Shown one piece after another: positions 26,841-37,359 of a stretch of DNA of 48,238 bases. The notes below the pieces were generated by a model. It saw only the letters and a list, made by a program, of their open reading frames with translations, had not been told where the DNA came from and did not search any database. Source of the stretch: Flavobacterium psychrophilum (lineage in GTDB: Bacteria > Bacteroidota > Bacteroidia > Flavobacteriales > Flavobacteriaceae); the NCBI GenBank assembly GCA_945890865.1, contig CAMDDB010000013.1:1-48238 (forward strand), in the 5' to 3' direction. Position 1 is the stretch's first letter. Each line of letters opens with the position of its first letter. A program made the position numbers and the translations under genes.

Positions 26841-27785
26841 TTAAAACTCAAAGGTAGAACACTCTTTTTTAGCGCTATGATATTCCTTAAGTATATTATT
26901 AACAATAGTTTCAACAGGCAAAATATCATGAATGAGACCCGCAATTTGACCTATTTCTAATTCGCCCTCGATTAAATCTCCTTCAAACATACCTCGTTTT
27001 GCTCTTCGTTTTCCTAACAAGGCTTCGAGCTCTTCCTTGGACGGACATTTGCCATACAAATCTTGCACATCTTGATAGAATTTATTTTTAATTAATCGTA
27101 CTGGAGCTAATTCTTTTAAGGTGAGTTGTGTATCGCCTTCACCCGTTTCCAATATGGTTTGTTTAAAAGCATTGTGCGCCGAGCTTTCGGTTGAGGCTGC
27201 AAATCGGCTACCCATTTGTACTCCATCGGCACCTAATATCATTGCTGCTAGCATTCCTCTTCCGGTAGCAATTCCTCCAGCGGCAATGAGTGGAATTGAA
27301 ATTTGTTCGCGCACCATTGGAATTAAGGTCAAGGTTGTTGTCTCTTCTCTTCCGTTATGGCCGCCTGCTTCAAAACCTTCAGCTACAATAGCATCTACAC
27401 CCGCCTCTTGCGCTTTTAAAGCAAATTTTGAACTACTAACCACATGAACAACCGTAATACCGTTTTCTTTTAAAAAAGGCGTCCACGTTTTCGGATTTCC
27501 AGCTGAAGTAAAAACGATTTTTACGCCTTCTTCTTTAATAATTTGCATGATCTCTTCAATGTTGGGATACAACATGGGAACATTGACACCGAAAGGTTTA
27601 TCAGTAGCTTTTTTACATTTTTGTATGTGTTCTCGAAGTACTTCTGGATACATCGATCCCGCGCCAATTAGTCCAAGTCCGCCGGCATTACTTACTGCAC
27701 TTGCTAATTTATAACCGCTATTCCAAATCATTCCTCCTTGAATAATTGGATATTGAATAGTGAAAAGTTGAGTAATTCTATTCAT
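26841..27785 (-). CDS. FMN-dependent oxidoreductase, nitronate monooxygenase / FabK-like family
   Basis: TIM-barrel flavoprotein of 314 aa. Visible motifs: YPIIQGGMIWNSGYKLASAVSNAGGLGLIG, given here in two parts as YPIIQGGMIW (12-21) and SNAGGLGLIG (32-41); the EGFEAGGHNG segment with H143, the usual catalytic or substrate-binding His; and AAGGIATGRGMLAAMILGAD binding FMN phosphate. The family includes nitronate monooxygenases and FabK enoyl-ACP reductases, and sequence alone does not settle which activity applies. Its ATG overlaps the subtilisin stop by one base (TAATG at 27785), so the two are coupled. A small secreted protein gene follows after 10 nt. Confidence 0.88.
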   Translation of the reverse strand: MNRITQLFTIQYPIIQGGMIWNSGYKLASAVSNAGGLGLIGAGSMYPEVLREHIQKCKKATDKPFGVNVPMLYPNIEEIMQIIKEEGVKIVFTSAGNPKTWTPFLKENGITVVHVVSSSKFALKAQEAGVDAIVAEGFEAGGHNGREETTTLTLIPMVREQISIPLIAAGGIATGRGMLAAMILGADGVQMGSRFAASTESSAHNAFKQTILETGEGDTQLTLKELAPVRLIKNKFYQDVQDLYGKCPSKEELEALLGKRRAKRGMFEGDLIEGELEIGQIAGLIHDILPVETIVNNILKEYHSAKKECSTFEF

Positions 27786-29392
27786 TATTGTTTGACTAAT
27801 TTTCCTTGAAAGGATTTGTTATTTGTATCTAGTGTATAAAAATAAATTCCCGGTGATAAATGAGCCACATTAAGTGTTTGAAAGTCGGAAGTCAACATCC
27901 TATCCAAAACTTTTTGACCCAGATTATTGAATAAATTCAATCTTACGTTTGTAAATTGTGCTGAAAGATCAACTTTCATTTCGTGGTCCATGGGATTCGG
28001 ATAAATCGCATAACCATCATTTTCAAGTTGATCCATTTGTTGTGCCTGGCTAAGAGCCAAAAGAAAATCGGGGATCCCAAATCCATATAAATTTGTTGGT
28101 GCTGAAAATCGATCGGCAGATTGTTTCACGAATTGAACTACTTGAGCTGCGGTCAAACTAGGAACAGCAGACCAAAAACTAGCTATCATACCCGCCATTA
28201 TGGGCGCAGAAAAAGAAGTACCACTAGCAGTAACAATTTCTCCATTAATATTGGCAACCATAGCCGCCTGACCTTGTGCCATAATATCTGGTTTTACTCG
28301 TCCGTCAAAAGAAGGTCCTATCGAGCTAAAAGTTGCATAAGTTGCGTCTGCTTTTACAGCTCCTACGGATAATACATGAGTAGCTTCGGCAGGAACTCCA
28401 ATATGAGGATTTGCACTCGCACCCGAATTTCCAGCACTAGCTATTACAACAATCCCTTTTAAAAATGCAATATTTGCTCCTCGAGAAGCGAAGGCAAAAT
28501 TACCCGTCATTTTATTATACGTATGACTATAGCTCGGATTATCGTATGCAAAATAACCCAGGGAGGAAGTAATGATGTCAGCACCTAACCGATCGGCTTC
28601 TTCGGCTGCTTGCACCCAATAACTTTCTTCTACTGGATTTTCAGCTGTAACATCTTCCGTTACAAATAAATAATATTGAGCATCGGGTGCCGTTCCTACT
28701 AATTGACCTTCAACATAGCCGCCCATACATGATAGTACCATGGTTCCATGATTATGAAGTGCAAATACATTGGTATTTTGACTCACGTAATTATAACCTC
28801 CCAGTATTGAATTATTTGAAATTAGCCGCTGGAAAGGAGTGGCCACATTTACATTTTGAAATCCAGTATCCAAAACCGCAATTATTTTTCCTGCTCCCGT
28901 ATAATTTTGTTGGTGCAATAAGTGGCCGTTTAGCATTTGAATTTGATTGGCTGAAGAACCATAATTGTAGGTAACGGCTACATTCATTTGCTTTAATATA
29001 GGTTGTAATGTAGCTGGTAAATTTGAATATCGGCCATTTAAGGAATGATTCGCAAATTGTATTGAACTAACAAATGATAAGTTGGATAACGCTTGAATAT
29101 TCGCTTGAGTACCTCTAACATGCAGTGCATTCAGCCATTTCGATTTTGCCTTCACGGTAATTCCGGTTGAAGCCACCACTTGATCAATATAGGTTTGCGC
29201 AATCGGTACATCCAATTGATCTAAAGAAATTCCCTGAGCTTCCCTTCTATCCAATGCCCTTTGTGTTAACATGGTTAAAGGGTTGGCTAAATAAGTAGTT
29301 GCATTGGGTTTAGTAGTAAAAAAAACCCATGCATCTTCTTGTGAAAAACCGAAGTTAACAAGCAACAGAATAAAAAGCAGCCGTTTTTTCAT
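27785..29392 (-). CDS. Subtilisin-like (S8) serine protease with type IX secretion C-terminal domain
   Basis: Secreted protease of 535 aa. It has a signal peptide (about 1-17), a propeptide-like region to about 160, and the S8 domain with D175 (VLDTGF), H215 (HNHGTMVL), oxyanion N322 (SAGNSG) and S393 (GTSFSAP). The last 75 residues form a Por_Secre_tail domain (YAIYPNPM, then LNLFNNLGQKV and LSPGIYFY), which targets proteins to the type IX secretion system for release or surface attachment. Expected at the cell surface or outside, degrading proteins. It is first in a run with the flavin oxidoreductase and a small secreted protein. Confidence 0.95.
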   Translation of the reverse strand: MKKRLLFILLLVNFGFSQEDAWVFFTTKPNATTYLANPLTMLTQRALDRREAQGISLDQLDVPIAQTYIDQVVASTGITVKAKSKWLNALHVRGTQANIQALSNLSFVSSIQFANHSLNGRYSNLPATLQPILKQMNVAVTYNYGSSANQIQMLNGHLLHQQNYTGAGKIIAVLDTGFQNVNVATPFQRLISNNSILGGYNYVSQNTNVFALHNHGTMVLSCMGGYVEGQLVGTAPDAQYYLFVTEDVTAENPVEESYWVQAAEEADRLGADIITSSLGYFAYDNPSYSHTYNKMTGNFAFASRGANIAFLKGIVVIASAGNSGASANPHIGVPAEATHVLSVGAVKADATYATFSSIGPSFDGRVKPDIMAQGQAAMVANINGEIVTASGTSFSAPIMAGMIASFWSAVPSLTAAQVVQFVKQSADRFSAPTNLYGFGIPDFLLALSQAQQMDQLENDGYAIYPNPMDHEMKVDLSAQFTNVRLNLFNNLGQKVLDRMLTSDFQTLNVAHLSPGIYFYTLDTNNKSFQGKLVKQ

Positions 29393-29410
29393 AGACTAAG
29401 ATTCGAATAT

Positions 29411-29443
29411 CAAAAATAAGGATTTTTATCTAAAGTAGTGAAA
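29411..29443 (-). promoter_or_regulatory. Possible promoter for the subtilisin gene
   Basis: TTTC (29443-29440), 21 nt, TATTTTTG (29418-29411) on the minus strand, 18 nt before the ATG. The -7 box is perfect; the spacing is slightly long. Confidence 0.4.
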
Positions 29444-29454
29444 ACAATTAATTC

Positions 29455-30642
29455 TTAGGCAATTACACCACTTCCTATGACTTCATCTTTTTCCTGCCAA
29501 GCGACAAACTGACCTTCAGTTATTGCCGATTGTGGTTTTTCAAACACCACATACATTCCTAAATCAAATTGGTACAAGGTTGCTTTTTGCAAAGGTTGGC
29601 GGTATCGAATTCTCGACAATACTTCTCTTTTTTCACCGGGTTTCAAGGCCAAATCTGTTCTAATCCAATGCACTTCTTCATTGGAAATGAATAAGGCTTT
29701 TTTAAACAAACCGGGATGCTGATTACCTTGACCGGTATAGATGATATTTCGTTCTACATCGGTTTCAATAATAAATAAAGGTTCTTTTGTGCCACCTACA
29801 TTCAATCCCTTGCGTTGTCCTTTTGTAAAGTAATGTGCTCCTTGATGTTTACCAACCACTTTGCCTGGTACTTTTAAATAATTGATGCGTTGCGCTTCAT
29901 GGGCAAAAGCCGCTTCTTCAGTACTAAAAATTGGCTTTTCAGCAGCATATATTGGTGCATCTTCCGGAATTTCAACGATGATGCCTTCTTTAGGTTGTAA
30001 TTTTTGTTGTAAAAATTCGGGTAAGCGAACTTTACCAATAAAACACAAGCCTTGTGAATCTTTCTTTTCGGCAGTAATTAAATCTAATTTAGTTGCAATT
30101 TTGCGTACTTCTGGTTTGGTCAATTCGCCAATGGGAAATAATGCTTTTGCCAATTGCTCTTGTGATAATTGACATAAAAAATACGATTGGTCTTTATTGT
30201 CATCTTTTCCGGCTAACAATTGAAATATTTCTTTCTCATCCTTTTTGAAACTACCTTTTCTGCAATAATGTCCTGTGGCCACATAATCGGCTCCCAAGGA
30301 AAGGGCAATTTTCATAAAAACATCAAACTTGATTTCGCGATTACACAACACATCAGGATTTGGGGTTCTGCCTTTTTCATATTCACCGAACATGTAATCT
30401 ACAATTTTTTCTTTGTATTGTTCCGACAAATCAACCGTTTGGAAAGGTATACCCAATTTTTCTGCCACCAATAAAGCATCATTGCTGTCTTCCAACCAAG
30501 GACATTCGTTTGAAATAGTAACCGAATCATCGTGCCAATTTTTCATAAAAAGTCCGATGACTTCATAGCCTTGCTCTTTTAATAAATAAGCAGCCACACT
30601 CGAATCTACTCCTCCGGAAAGCCCTACTACAACTCTCTTCAT
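29455..30642 (-). CDS. mnmA: tRNA-specific 2-thiouridylase
   Basis: Installs the 2-thio group on wobble uridine 34 of Lys, Glu and Gln tRNAs, using ATP and a persulfide relay. The 395 aa have the PP-loop SGGVDS at 9-14, C100 in [12 protein letters not shown] and C200 in DSQGLCFIG (the catalytic pair), and [10 protein letters not shown] in the C-terminal beta domain. A longer central insertion and tail than in E. coli are usual in Bacteroidota. It starts 2 nt after the MORN-repeat gene, so they share a message although no functional link is evident. Confidence 0.97.
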   Translation of the reverse strand: MKRVVVGLSGGVDSSVAAYLLKEQGYEVIGLFMKNWHDDSVTISNECPWLEDSNDALLVAEKLGIPFQTVDLSEQYKEKIVDYMFGEYEKGRTPNPDVLCNREIKFDVFMKIALSLGADYVATGHYCRKGSFKKDEKEIFQLLAGKDDNKDQSYFLCQLSQEQLAKALFPIGELTKPEVRKIATKLDLITAEKKDSQGLCFIGKVRLPEFLQQKLQPKEGIIVEIPEDAPIYAAEKPIFSTEEAAFAHEAQRINYLKVPGKVVGKHQGAHYFTKGQRKGLNVGGTKEPLFIIETDVERNIIYTGQGNQHPGLFKKALFISNEEVHWIRTDLALKPGEKREVLSRIRYRQPLQKATLYQFDLGMYVVFEKPQSAITEGQFVAWQEKDEVIGSGVIA

Positions 30643-30644
30643 AC

Positions 30645-31403
30645 TTATTTTCCTTTCTCCTGTTCTTGTTTAAATTGCGCTTCAGTTTTAGAAACTTGCT
30701 CTAGGTTCTGTTGTTCATATTTGACCAATTCTTTACTGAATTTTGCGGCTTTAACTTCTTTAATTACCTTGTTTTGATCATAAAACTTCCATAATCCCAC
30801 ACGCTTCCCGTTGGTGTAACTTCCTTCATACATTTTATTTCCGTTGCCATCATAATAAGAAGCTAAACCCTGATATTGTCCATTTTTAAAAGTATGAGTA
30901 TCTAATGGCTTACCGCTTTCGGCATACGTTTTTGCCAAACCATTTTTAACGCCACTTACATAATTGGTTTCTGCAGCAAGAACGCCGTTGTTATAATATA
31001 TTTTTTTAATTCCATCGAGTTTTCCATTCTTGTATGCCTCTAATGTCATTAATGTTTTTGACTCTAAATGATAATATTTCCAGGTTCCCTCTGGGATTTT
31101 ATGCAATAATTTCCCTTCACTAACTTTATTCCCTTTTTGATCAAAAAAGACAGCATAACATGACCCGTCTCCTTTTGAAAAATCGCGAGTAGCTATGACT
31201 GTACCCACTTTTGTATCATCAAAATATTTAAAAACTCCTGTTTCTTTACCGTGATTAAAAACACCTTCGTAACGCGGACGATTGGTTTCTTTATAAATAC
31301 CTTTCCACAAACCATGACGATTACCCTTTGCATCAAATTTATTGATGGTGTCTTGAGCAAAAACGGAAAACGTGAGTAAAAAGAATAGGATAACGTTTTT
31401 CAT
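30645..31403 (-). CDS. Secreted MORN-repeat protein (YwqK-like)
   Basis: From ATG 31403 the protein has 252 aa: a signal peptide ([17 protein letters not shown]), then about eight MORN-like repeats, each with a G-x-W/Y-K-x-Y type core ([63 protein letters not shown]), and a charged Lys/Gln tail. Automatic annotation often calls such proteins YwqK-family antitoxins, but this one is exported and has no toxin neighbour, so that label is doubtful. The frame extends 14 codons upstream, but the internal Met gives the signal peptide. It is followed after 2 nt by mnmA. Confidence 0.8.
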   Translation of the reverse strand: MKNVILFFLLTFSVFAQDTINKFDAKGNRHGLWKGIYKETNRPRYEGVFNHGKETGVFKYFDDTKVGTVIATRDFSKGDGSCYAVFFDQKGNKVSEGKLLHKIPEGTWKYYHLESKTLMTLEAYKNGKLDGIKKIYYNNGVLAAETNYVSGVKNGLAKTYAESGKPLDTHTFKNGQYQGLASYYDGNGNKMYEGSYTNGKRVGLWKFYDQNKVIKEVKAAKFSKELVKYEQQNLEQVSKTEAQFKQEQEKGK

Positions 31404-31443
31404 TATAGTTTTAATTTTTTGTAAAGTTATCAAAAAAATTGAC

Positions 31444-31473
31444 AAAAAAACCCTGTCGTTACAGACAGGGTTT
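31444..31473 (-). terminator. Terminator after yidC
   Basis: Arms CCCTGTC and GACAGGG (31451-31457 and 31464-31470), loop of 6 nt, extended by A/T pairs, with seven T on the minus strand (31450-31444). It lies 19 nt past the yidC stop. Confidence 0.88.
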
Positions 31474-31491
31474 AAGCGTATTTTGAAAAAA

Positions 31492-33378
31492 TTATTTTTT
31501 CTTTTGTGCGGCTTTTTGGGCTTCTGCTTGCTCCATTAATTCTCGCATTTTTTTCTGGAATTTACTCTCTTTCTTCTCTTTTGTCTTGTTCACTTGAATT
31601 TGTGCGTGAATTTTATCTTCTTTCACGATATAATTTTTAATTACTAACATGATTCCAATGGTAATTGAATTGGAAACAAAATAATACAAACTCAATCCAG
31701 ATGCGTAATTATTGAAAAAAAACAACATCATGATTGGTGAAACATAAATCATTATTTTCATGATTTTACCCATATCTGGCATGCCTTCTTGTGGTGGTGC
31801 CATTACCTGATCACCTGTTGTCATTTTCATATAGAAGAAAATAGCAATTGAAGCTAAAATTGGGAACAAACTTACATGACTCCCATAAAAAGGGATATGA
31901 AATGGTAATTGGTAAATACTATCATAAGAAGACAAATCATCTGCCCAAAGGAACGATTTCTGTCTCAAATCGAACATCGAAGGAAAGAATTGGAACAAAG
32001 CATAAAAAATAGGCATTTGTAATAAAGCTGGTAAACATCCGGCCATAGGATTCACGCCTGCTTTCGAATACAGCTTCATCGTTTCTTGCTGTTTCTTCAT
32101 CGGATTGTCCTTGAATTTATCATTCAATTCAGCAATCTCAGGACGCAATACCTTCATTTTTGCTTGAGACAAATAGGATTTGTAAGTAACAGGAGACATT
32201 ACAATTCGAACTAACACTGTAAATAAAATAATTGCAATACCAAAGCTAATTCCCAATCCCGATATTAATCCGAATACTGGTATAAAGATATAGCGGTTGA
32301 TCCATCCGAAGATTCCCCAACCTAAAGGCATGATTTCATCTAAGTTTCTATCGTAATCATTTAATATTGTATAATCTGAAGGACCATAATACCAATTCAT
32401 ACTGTAATTTAAAGCTCCGTTTTTAAACGCTAAAGGAACCTGAGCCATGAAATTTTTAGTAAAAATAGTATCTGTTTCTTCATCATCAACTAAATTATCG
32501 GAATTAAACTTTACCGTTTTGAATTTTGTATCTGTTAATAATATAGAACTAAACAAATGTTGTTTAAATGCGATATAAGAAACCTCTTTGGCTTCGTCTT
32601 CAGAATCTTTAGCCGCATTTAAATAATTATCTTTTCCGTCTTCGTATTCATAAATTAATTCTGTGTAACGGTTTTCATAACTAATACTTTTTTCGTTGCG
32701 ATACGACTTCAATTGCCACTCTAAATTTAATGGTTTGGAAGTGTTTATGACTTTTTCTAGGCCTTGTGAACGAATGCCAAAATCGAGCATGTATTCGTTA
32801 GGTTTTAAGACATATCGGTATTCTAAAAACTGATCGGGTCCTGCTTTTAATTGAAGCGTTACTACTTGATTTTTACCTTCAGTGGTTAACTTTGGTTCAA
32901 AATAAAGCTCTTTAGTATGTAAGGTTCTGTTGTCTGCGGTTTGCAATGTAATATCTAAAGAAGCATTACTATCTTTAATCAATTGCACTGCTTTTTTAGA
33001 GTTTTTTTCAAATTGTTCAAAACCTAAAACGGTAACATCAACTATGTACCCTCCTTTATTTGAGATTTTAATGGCTAAAACTTCATTTTTAATTTCGGTT
33101 ACTGCATCAGTTGCTGAGGGAAGTGTAGCCGAATATCCAAACGAACCCAATTTCGCTGCAGCAGCAGTTTGAGTAGTATCTGAAGGAACTGCTTCTGTAA
33201 TTGCCGATACTGTTTTTACTTGTTTGGCTTGTTTGGCTTGTTTTTCAACTTGCTCTTTTTTGGCTGTAGCCTTTATTTCTTCTGGAGTTGGCGTATTAGC
33301 ATATAACATCCATAATAAAATTCCAGAAATCAATACAAATCCGATTATCGAATTTAGATCTAATTTTTTTTCTTCCAT
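31492..33378 (-). CDS. yidC: Membrane protein insertase YidC
   Basis: Inserts and folds inner-membrane proteins with or without Sec. The 628 aa have TM1 (about 10-27), a large periplasmic domain (about 60-340), then the conserved insertase region with five helices (about 360-600; for example FTVLVRIVMSPVTYKSYLSQAKMK, here FTVLVRIVMSPV, and MAGCLPALLQMPIFYALF). The C-terminus is Lys/Gln-rich and faces the cytosol, where it can meet ribosomes. It follows pyrG by 38 nt and is probably co-transcribed; a terminator follows. The length is usual for Bacteroidota. Confidence 0.97.
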   Translation of the reverse strand: MEEKKLDLNSIIGFVLISGILLWMLYANTPTPEEIKATAKKEQVEKQAKQAKQVKTVSAITEAVPSDTTQTAAAAKLGSFGYSATLPSATDAVTEIKNEVLAIKISNKGGYIVDVTVLGFEQFEKNSKKAVQLIKDSNASLDITLQTADNRTLHTKELYFEPKLTTEGKNQVVTLQLKAGPDQFLEYRYVLKPNEYMLDFGIRSQGLEKVINTSKPLNLEWQLKSYRNEKSISYENRYTELIYEYEDGKDNYLNAAKDSEDEAKEVSYIAFKQHLFSSILLTDTKFKTVKFNSDNLVDDEETDTIFTKNFMAQVPLAFKNGALNYSMNWYYGPSDYTILNDYDRNLDEIMPLGWGIFGWINRYIFIPVFGLISGLGISFGIAIILFTVLVRIVMSPVTYKSYLSQAKMKVLRPEIAELNDKFKDNPMKKQQETMKLYSKAGVNPMAGCLPALLQMPIFYALFQFFPSMFDLRQKSFLWADDLSSYDSIYQLPFHIPFYGSHVSLFPILASIAIFFYMKMTTGDQVMAPPQEGMPDMGKIMKIMIYVSPIMMLFFFNNYASGLSLYYFVSNSITIGIMLVIKNYIVKEDKIHAQIQVNKTKEKKESKFQKKMRELMEQAEAQKAAQKKK

Positions 33379-33416
33379 CTACTTACTTGTATTTCGAGTT
33401 CCTTTAAAAGAACCGA

Positions 33417-35071
<1,655 letters not shown>

Positions 35072-35098
35072 AATTGTTGTATTAAAAATAATAAAGGC

Positions 35099-35129
35099 CA
35101 AAGATAGGTTAAAAATTAGAATTCAGAAA
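35099..35129 (-). promoter_or_regulatory. Promoter for pyrG
   Basis: On the minus strand TTTC (35129-35126), 19 nt, TATCTTTG (35106-35099). The -33 box lies inside the 37-nt repeat element. The predicted leader is about 65 nt. Confidence 0.55.
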
Positions 35130-35147
35130 TTAGAATTTAGAAATTTT
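35111..35147. repeat. 37-nt element, pyrG copy
   Basis: An AT-rich segment built from TTAGAA-type units. It matches 31 of 37 positions with 40185-40221, and both copies lie 4-5 nt upstream of a perfect -7 box. The comparison was made by eye. Confidence 0.6.
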
Positions 35148-35196
35148 GTACCGATTTACACAAAGTTAATAAAGACAAATTTATCTTCATTAAGAA

Positions 35197-35424
35197 TCAC
35201 TTTTTCGGAAAGTTTCTGCGGATGTTTCGCACCAATTCTTCTAAGCCATTTAATTTGAGTTCGTAAACCAATTTCAATTGCTCTCCCAATTGCCCTTTTG
35301 GAAACCCTTTATTGGCATACCAAACCACATAATACTCGGGAAGATCAATTAAATGATAGCCTTCATATTTACCAAAAGGCATTTTAGTGTGAGCAAGTTT
35401 AATGAGGAGTTCTTGGTTGGTCAT
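35197..35424 (-). CDS. DUF3820 family small protein
   Basis: A 75-aa basic protein with the DUF3820 pattern: KMPFGKYEGYHLIDLPEYYVVWY near the N-terminus, then GFPKGQLGEQL and a helical C-terminus ending RRNFPKK. Function unknown; the name quorum-sensing-regulated virulence factor used for some members should not be taken as evidence. It lies 12 nt after the OsmC gene, last of the purM-guaA-LysM-OsmC-DUF3820 run. No clear terminator follows, although the next gene in this direction (pyrG) has its own promoter. Confidence 0.85.
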   Translation of the reverse strand: MTNQELLIKLAHTKMPFGKYEGYHLIDLPEYYVVWYANKGFPKGQLGEQLKLVYELKLNGLEELVRNIRRNFPKK

Positions 35425-35436
35425 GTTTTTTTGAAA

Positions 35437-35841
35437 TTATCTCCAAACAAATACTATTTCCTTTTTAATATCAGGGTGTAAGCTATAAAAAACAGGACAG
35501 GTCAAAGCTGTTCGTTCCAGAATGGTTTTAGTCTTTTCATCGGCTTCCAAATTCATATTAAAAGTCACATGAATTTCCGAAATTCGTCTTGGTTCGGCCG
35601 CCATAACCTTAGTAACTTCTGCAGTAGAACCTAAAAAATCGACTTGCAAATCATTGGCTTTAATGCCCATGACAGTAAACATGCAACTGGCTAATCCATT
35701 TGCAACTGTGTCGGTTGGAGAAAATGCCTCCCCTTTTCCATTGTTATCTAGAGGTGCGTCAGAAATAATTTCTGAACTCGATTGCAAATGTATTGAACTG
35801 GTGCGTAAATCACCTAAATACGTTACTTTAGAAGTGGCCAT
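35437..35841 (-). CDS. OsmC/Ohr-family peroxide reductase-like protein
   Basis: Cytosolic 134-aa protein with the two conserved redox cysteines of the family, C53 (GLASCMFTVM) and C115 (ALTCPVFYSL), and the N-terminal beta strands. Such proteins reduce organic hydroperoxides with a dithiol partner, though the substrate here is unknown. It is nearer the OsmC/YhfA branch than Ohr by eye. The ATG overlaps the LysM gene stop by one base (TAATG at 35841), and DUF3820 follows after 12 nt. Confidence 0.9.
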   Translation of the reverse strand: MATSKVTYLGDLRTSSIHLQSSSEIISDAPLDNNGKGEAFSPTDTVANGLASCMFTVMGIKANDLQVDFLGSTAEVTKVMAAEPRRISEIHVTFNMNLEADEKTKTILERTALTCPVFYSLHPDIKKEIVFVWR

Positions 35842-37349
35842 TATTGTACTTGTTTTATCGTTAAATCACTGTCATAATATAATAAATAGCAACCTCTGTT
35901 ATTGTTTGCACCGTTTTCATTGGAATAGTCAAAACTGTTTTCAACATATGCGGTTTTGTATTTTGAAACCGAATCGGCAAAACCATTTTCTTGACACATG
36001 CGTAAAATGGTATCAAACGTACAGTCAAATCCTTTTATGGCCACACTATTTGGGGCTACATTATTGATTTTTTTAAATGCTGCTGCAAAAAGAAATTCTT
36101 CAGGGGTATTCATCATTTTACTTGCAGCAGGATACAACATTTTTAATGCGGTTAAACTCTGAATAGGGATTTCTTCAAAATTGAAAGCTTCATACACTTC
36201 ATTCACCGCTAATTGTATGTTATATTCTTTTTGTAAACCCTTTAATAAATTGGTTACGCTTAAAATTGTACCTACTTTTTCGATTTCTAACATTACAAAA
36301 TTGGCTTTTCCTTTAACCAATTGCGATTTGAATTGGGCCACATCAAGCGCACCCTTATCGGTAAATGCAGCCAGCTTAACCCATGGATAATTTGCCGATA
36401 AAAATTCTTTTGAAACTGTCTTTTTTGAACTGATGATGGCCACAACATTGCCATTTTTTTCTTTAAAATGCTGAAATAACTTTGCTTTCAATTGTTCTTC
36501 TGAAGGGATAGCATAATATAAATTAGGTAACGACAAACCGCGTTCTTTTGAAAGCGGTGAAATGACCGGAATATTATATTTTGAGAGCAATTGTGCCGTC
36601 GTTTCTACAAATGAATTTTGGAACGGACCCATGACCACATCAACTTTAGAAAAATCGTTTTTGGCAATAATGGAAGCTACATTAGAGGTATATTTTGAAC
36701 TTTCCACATCATAAATTTTTACATTAACCGGAATCCCTAATGCCTTAGCTGAATCAATTGCCATTAAGGCACCCGCATAATAATCTAAAGTTAGATTTAA
36801 AAATTTATTGGTTTTTAAATGTTCTGTTCGAGTTTTGAGCGAATCATTTTCAATTTTATTGATGTTAAAAGGCAAAAACAAGACAAGATTTCTAGTTTTC
36901 GATTTGGAAACTGTACTGATCAAGTTAACGTTTTCTTTGTTGGAAACAATTGATGGCACTATATTTTTTTTAGTTGGAAGAACCAATCGAATTCCTTCTG
37001 ATAATGTATCTTTTACCAATGAATTTTTAGAGAGAATAGCTTCTACTGAAATTCCAAATTTTTTAGAAATAGCATATAAGGTTTCTCCTTTTTGAACCAC
37101 GTAGGTGGTATCGTTTGCAGTGGTTATAAGTGTTGGTAAACCATTTTTTGGTGGAATAAATAGCGTTTGATTTTCCTTAATTCCATTGACTGCATCCGGA
37201 TTGTTTTTTATAATCTCTTCGGGTGTAATTTGATATTTTTTAGCAATGGCATATAAGGTTTCACCCTTTAGCACAAGATGTGTTGCTTGCTTTTGTCCGA
37301 AAACAAAAACGAAATTGAAACAAAAAATGAGTACCCAAATTTTCTTCAT
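35841..37349 (-). CDS. LysM-domain protein with periplasmic binding-protein-like domain
   Basis: Exported protein of 502 aa with a signal peptide (about 1-18, ending VFGQ). Two LysM repeats follow at about 21-66 and 81-126 (each with GETLYAI-KK, ending IPPKNG or LPTKKN), which bind peptidoglycan. The rest (about 145-490) resembles a type 1 periplasmic binding fold (VMGPFQNSFVETTAQLL, then VISPLSKERGLSLPN), as found in LppC/LpoA-like regulators of cell-wall synthases. I infer a cell-wall role; the ligand is unknown. It starts 10 nt after guaA and is coupled to the OsmC gene. Confidence 0.85.
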   Translation of the reverse strand: MKKIWVLIFCFNFVFVFGQKQATHLVLKGETLYAIAKKYQITPEEIIKNNPDAVNGIKENQTLFIPPKNGLPTLITTANDTTYVVQKGETLYAISKKFGISVEAILSKNSLVKDTLSEGIRLVLPTKKNIVPSIVSNKENVNLISTVSKSKTRNLVLFLPFNINKIENDSLKTRTEHLKTNKFLNLTLDYYAGALMAIDSAKALGIPVNVKIYDVESSKYTSNVASIIAKNDFSKVDVVMGPFQNSFVETTAQLLSKYNIPVISPLSKERGLSLPNLYYAIPSEEQLKAKLFQHFKEKNGNVVAIISSKKTVSKEFLSANYPWVKLAAFTDKGALDVAQFKSQLVKGKANFVMLEIEKVGTILSVTNLLKGLQKEYNIQLAVNEVYEAFNFEEIPIQSLTALKMLYPAASKMMNTPEEFLFAAAFKKINNVAPNSVAIKGFDCTFDTILRMCQENGFADSVSKYKTAYVENSFDYSNENGANNNRGCYLLYYDSDLTIKQVQ

Positions 37350-37359
37350 CTTACTTTAT

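Noticed and set aside
26831..26944. Longer form of the small secreted protein
   Set aside because: It would overlap the oxidoreductase gene by over 100 nt; the internal ATG at 26830 gives a clear signal peptide.
31031..31445. Toxin-antitoxin system at the MORN gene
   Set aside because: No toxin gene is adjacent and the product carries a signal peptide.
35160..35195. Terminator after DUF3820
   Set aside because: The near-palindrome at about 35172-35187 is AT-only with a mismatch and has no T-tract suited to the minus strand.
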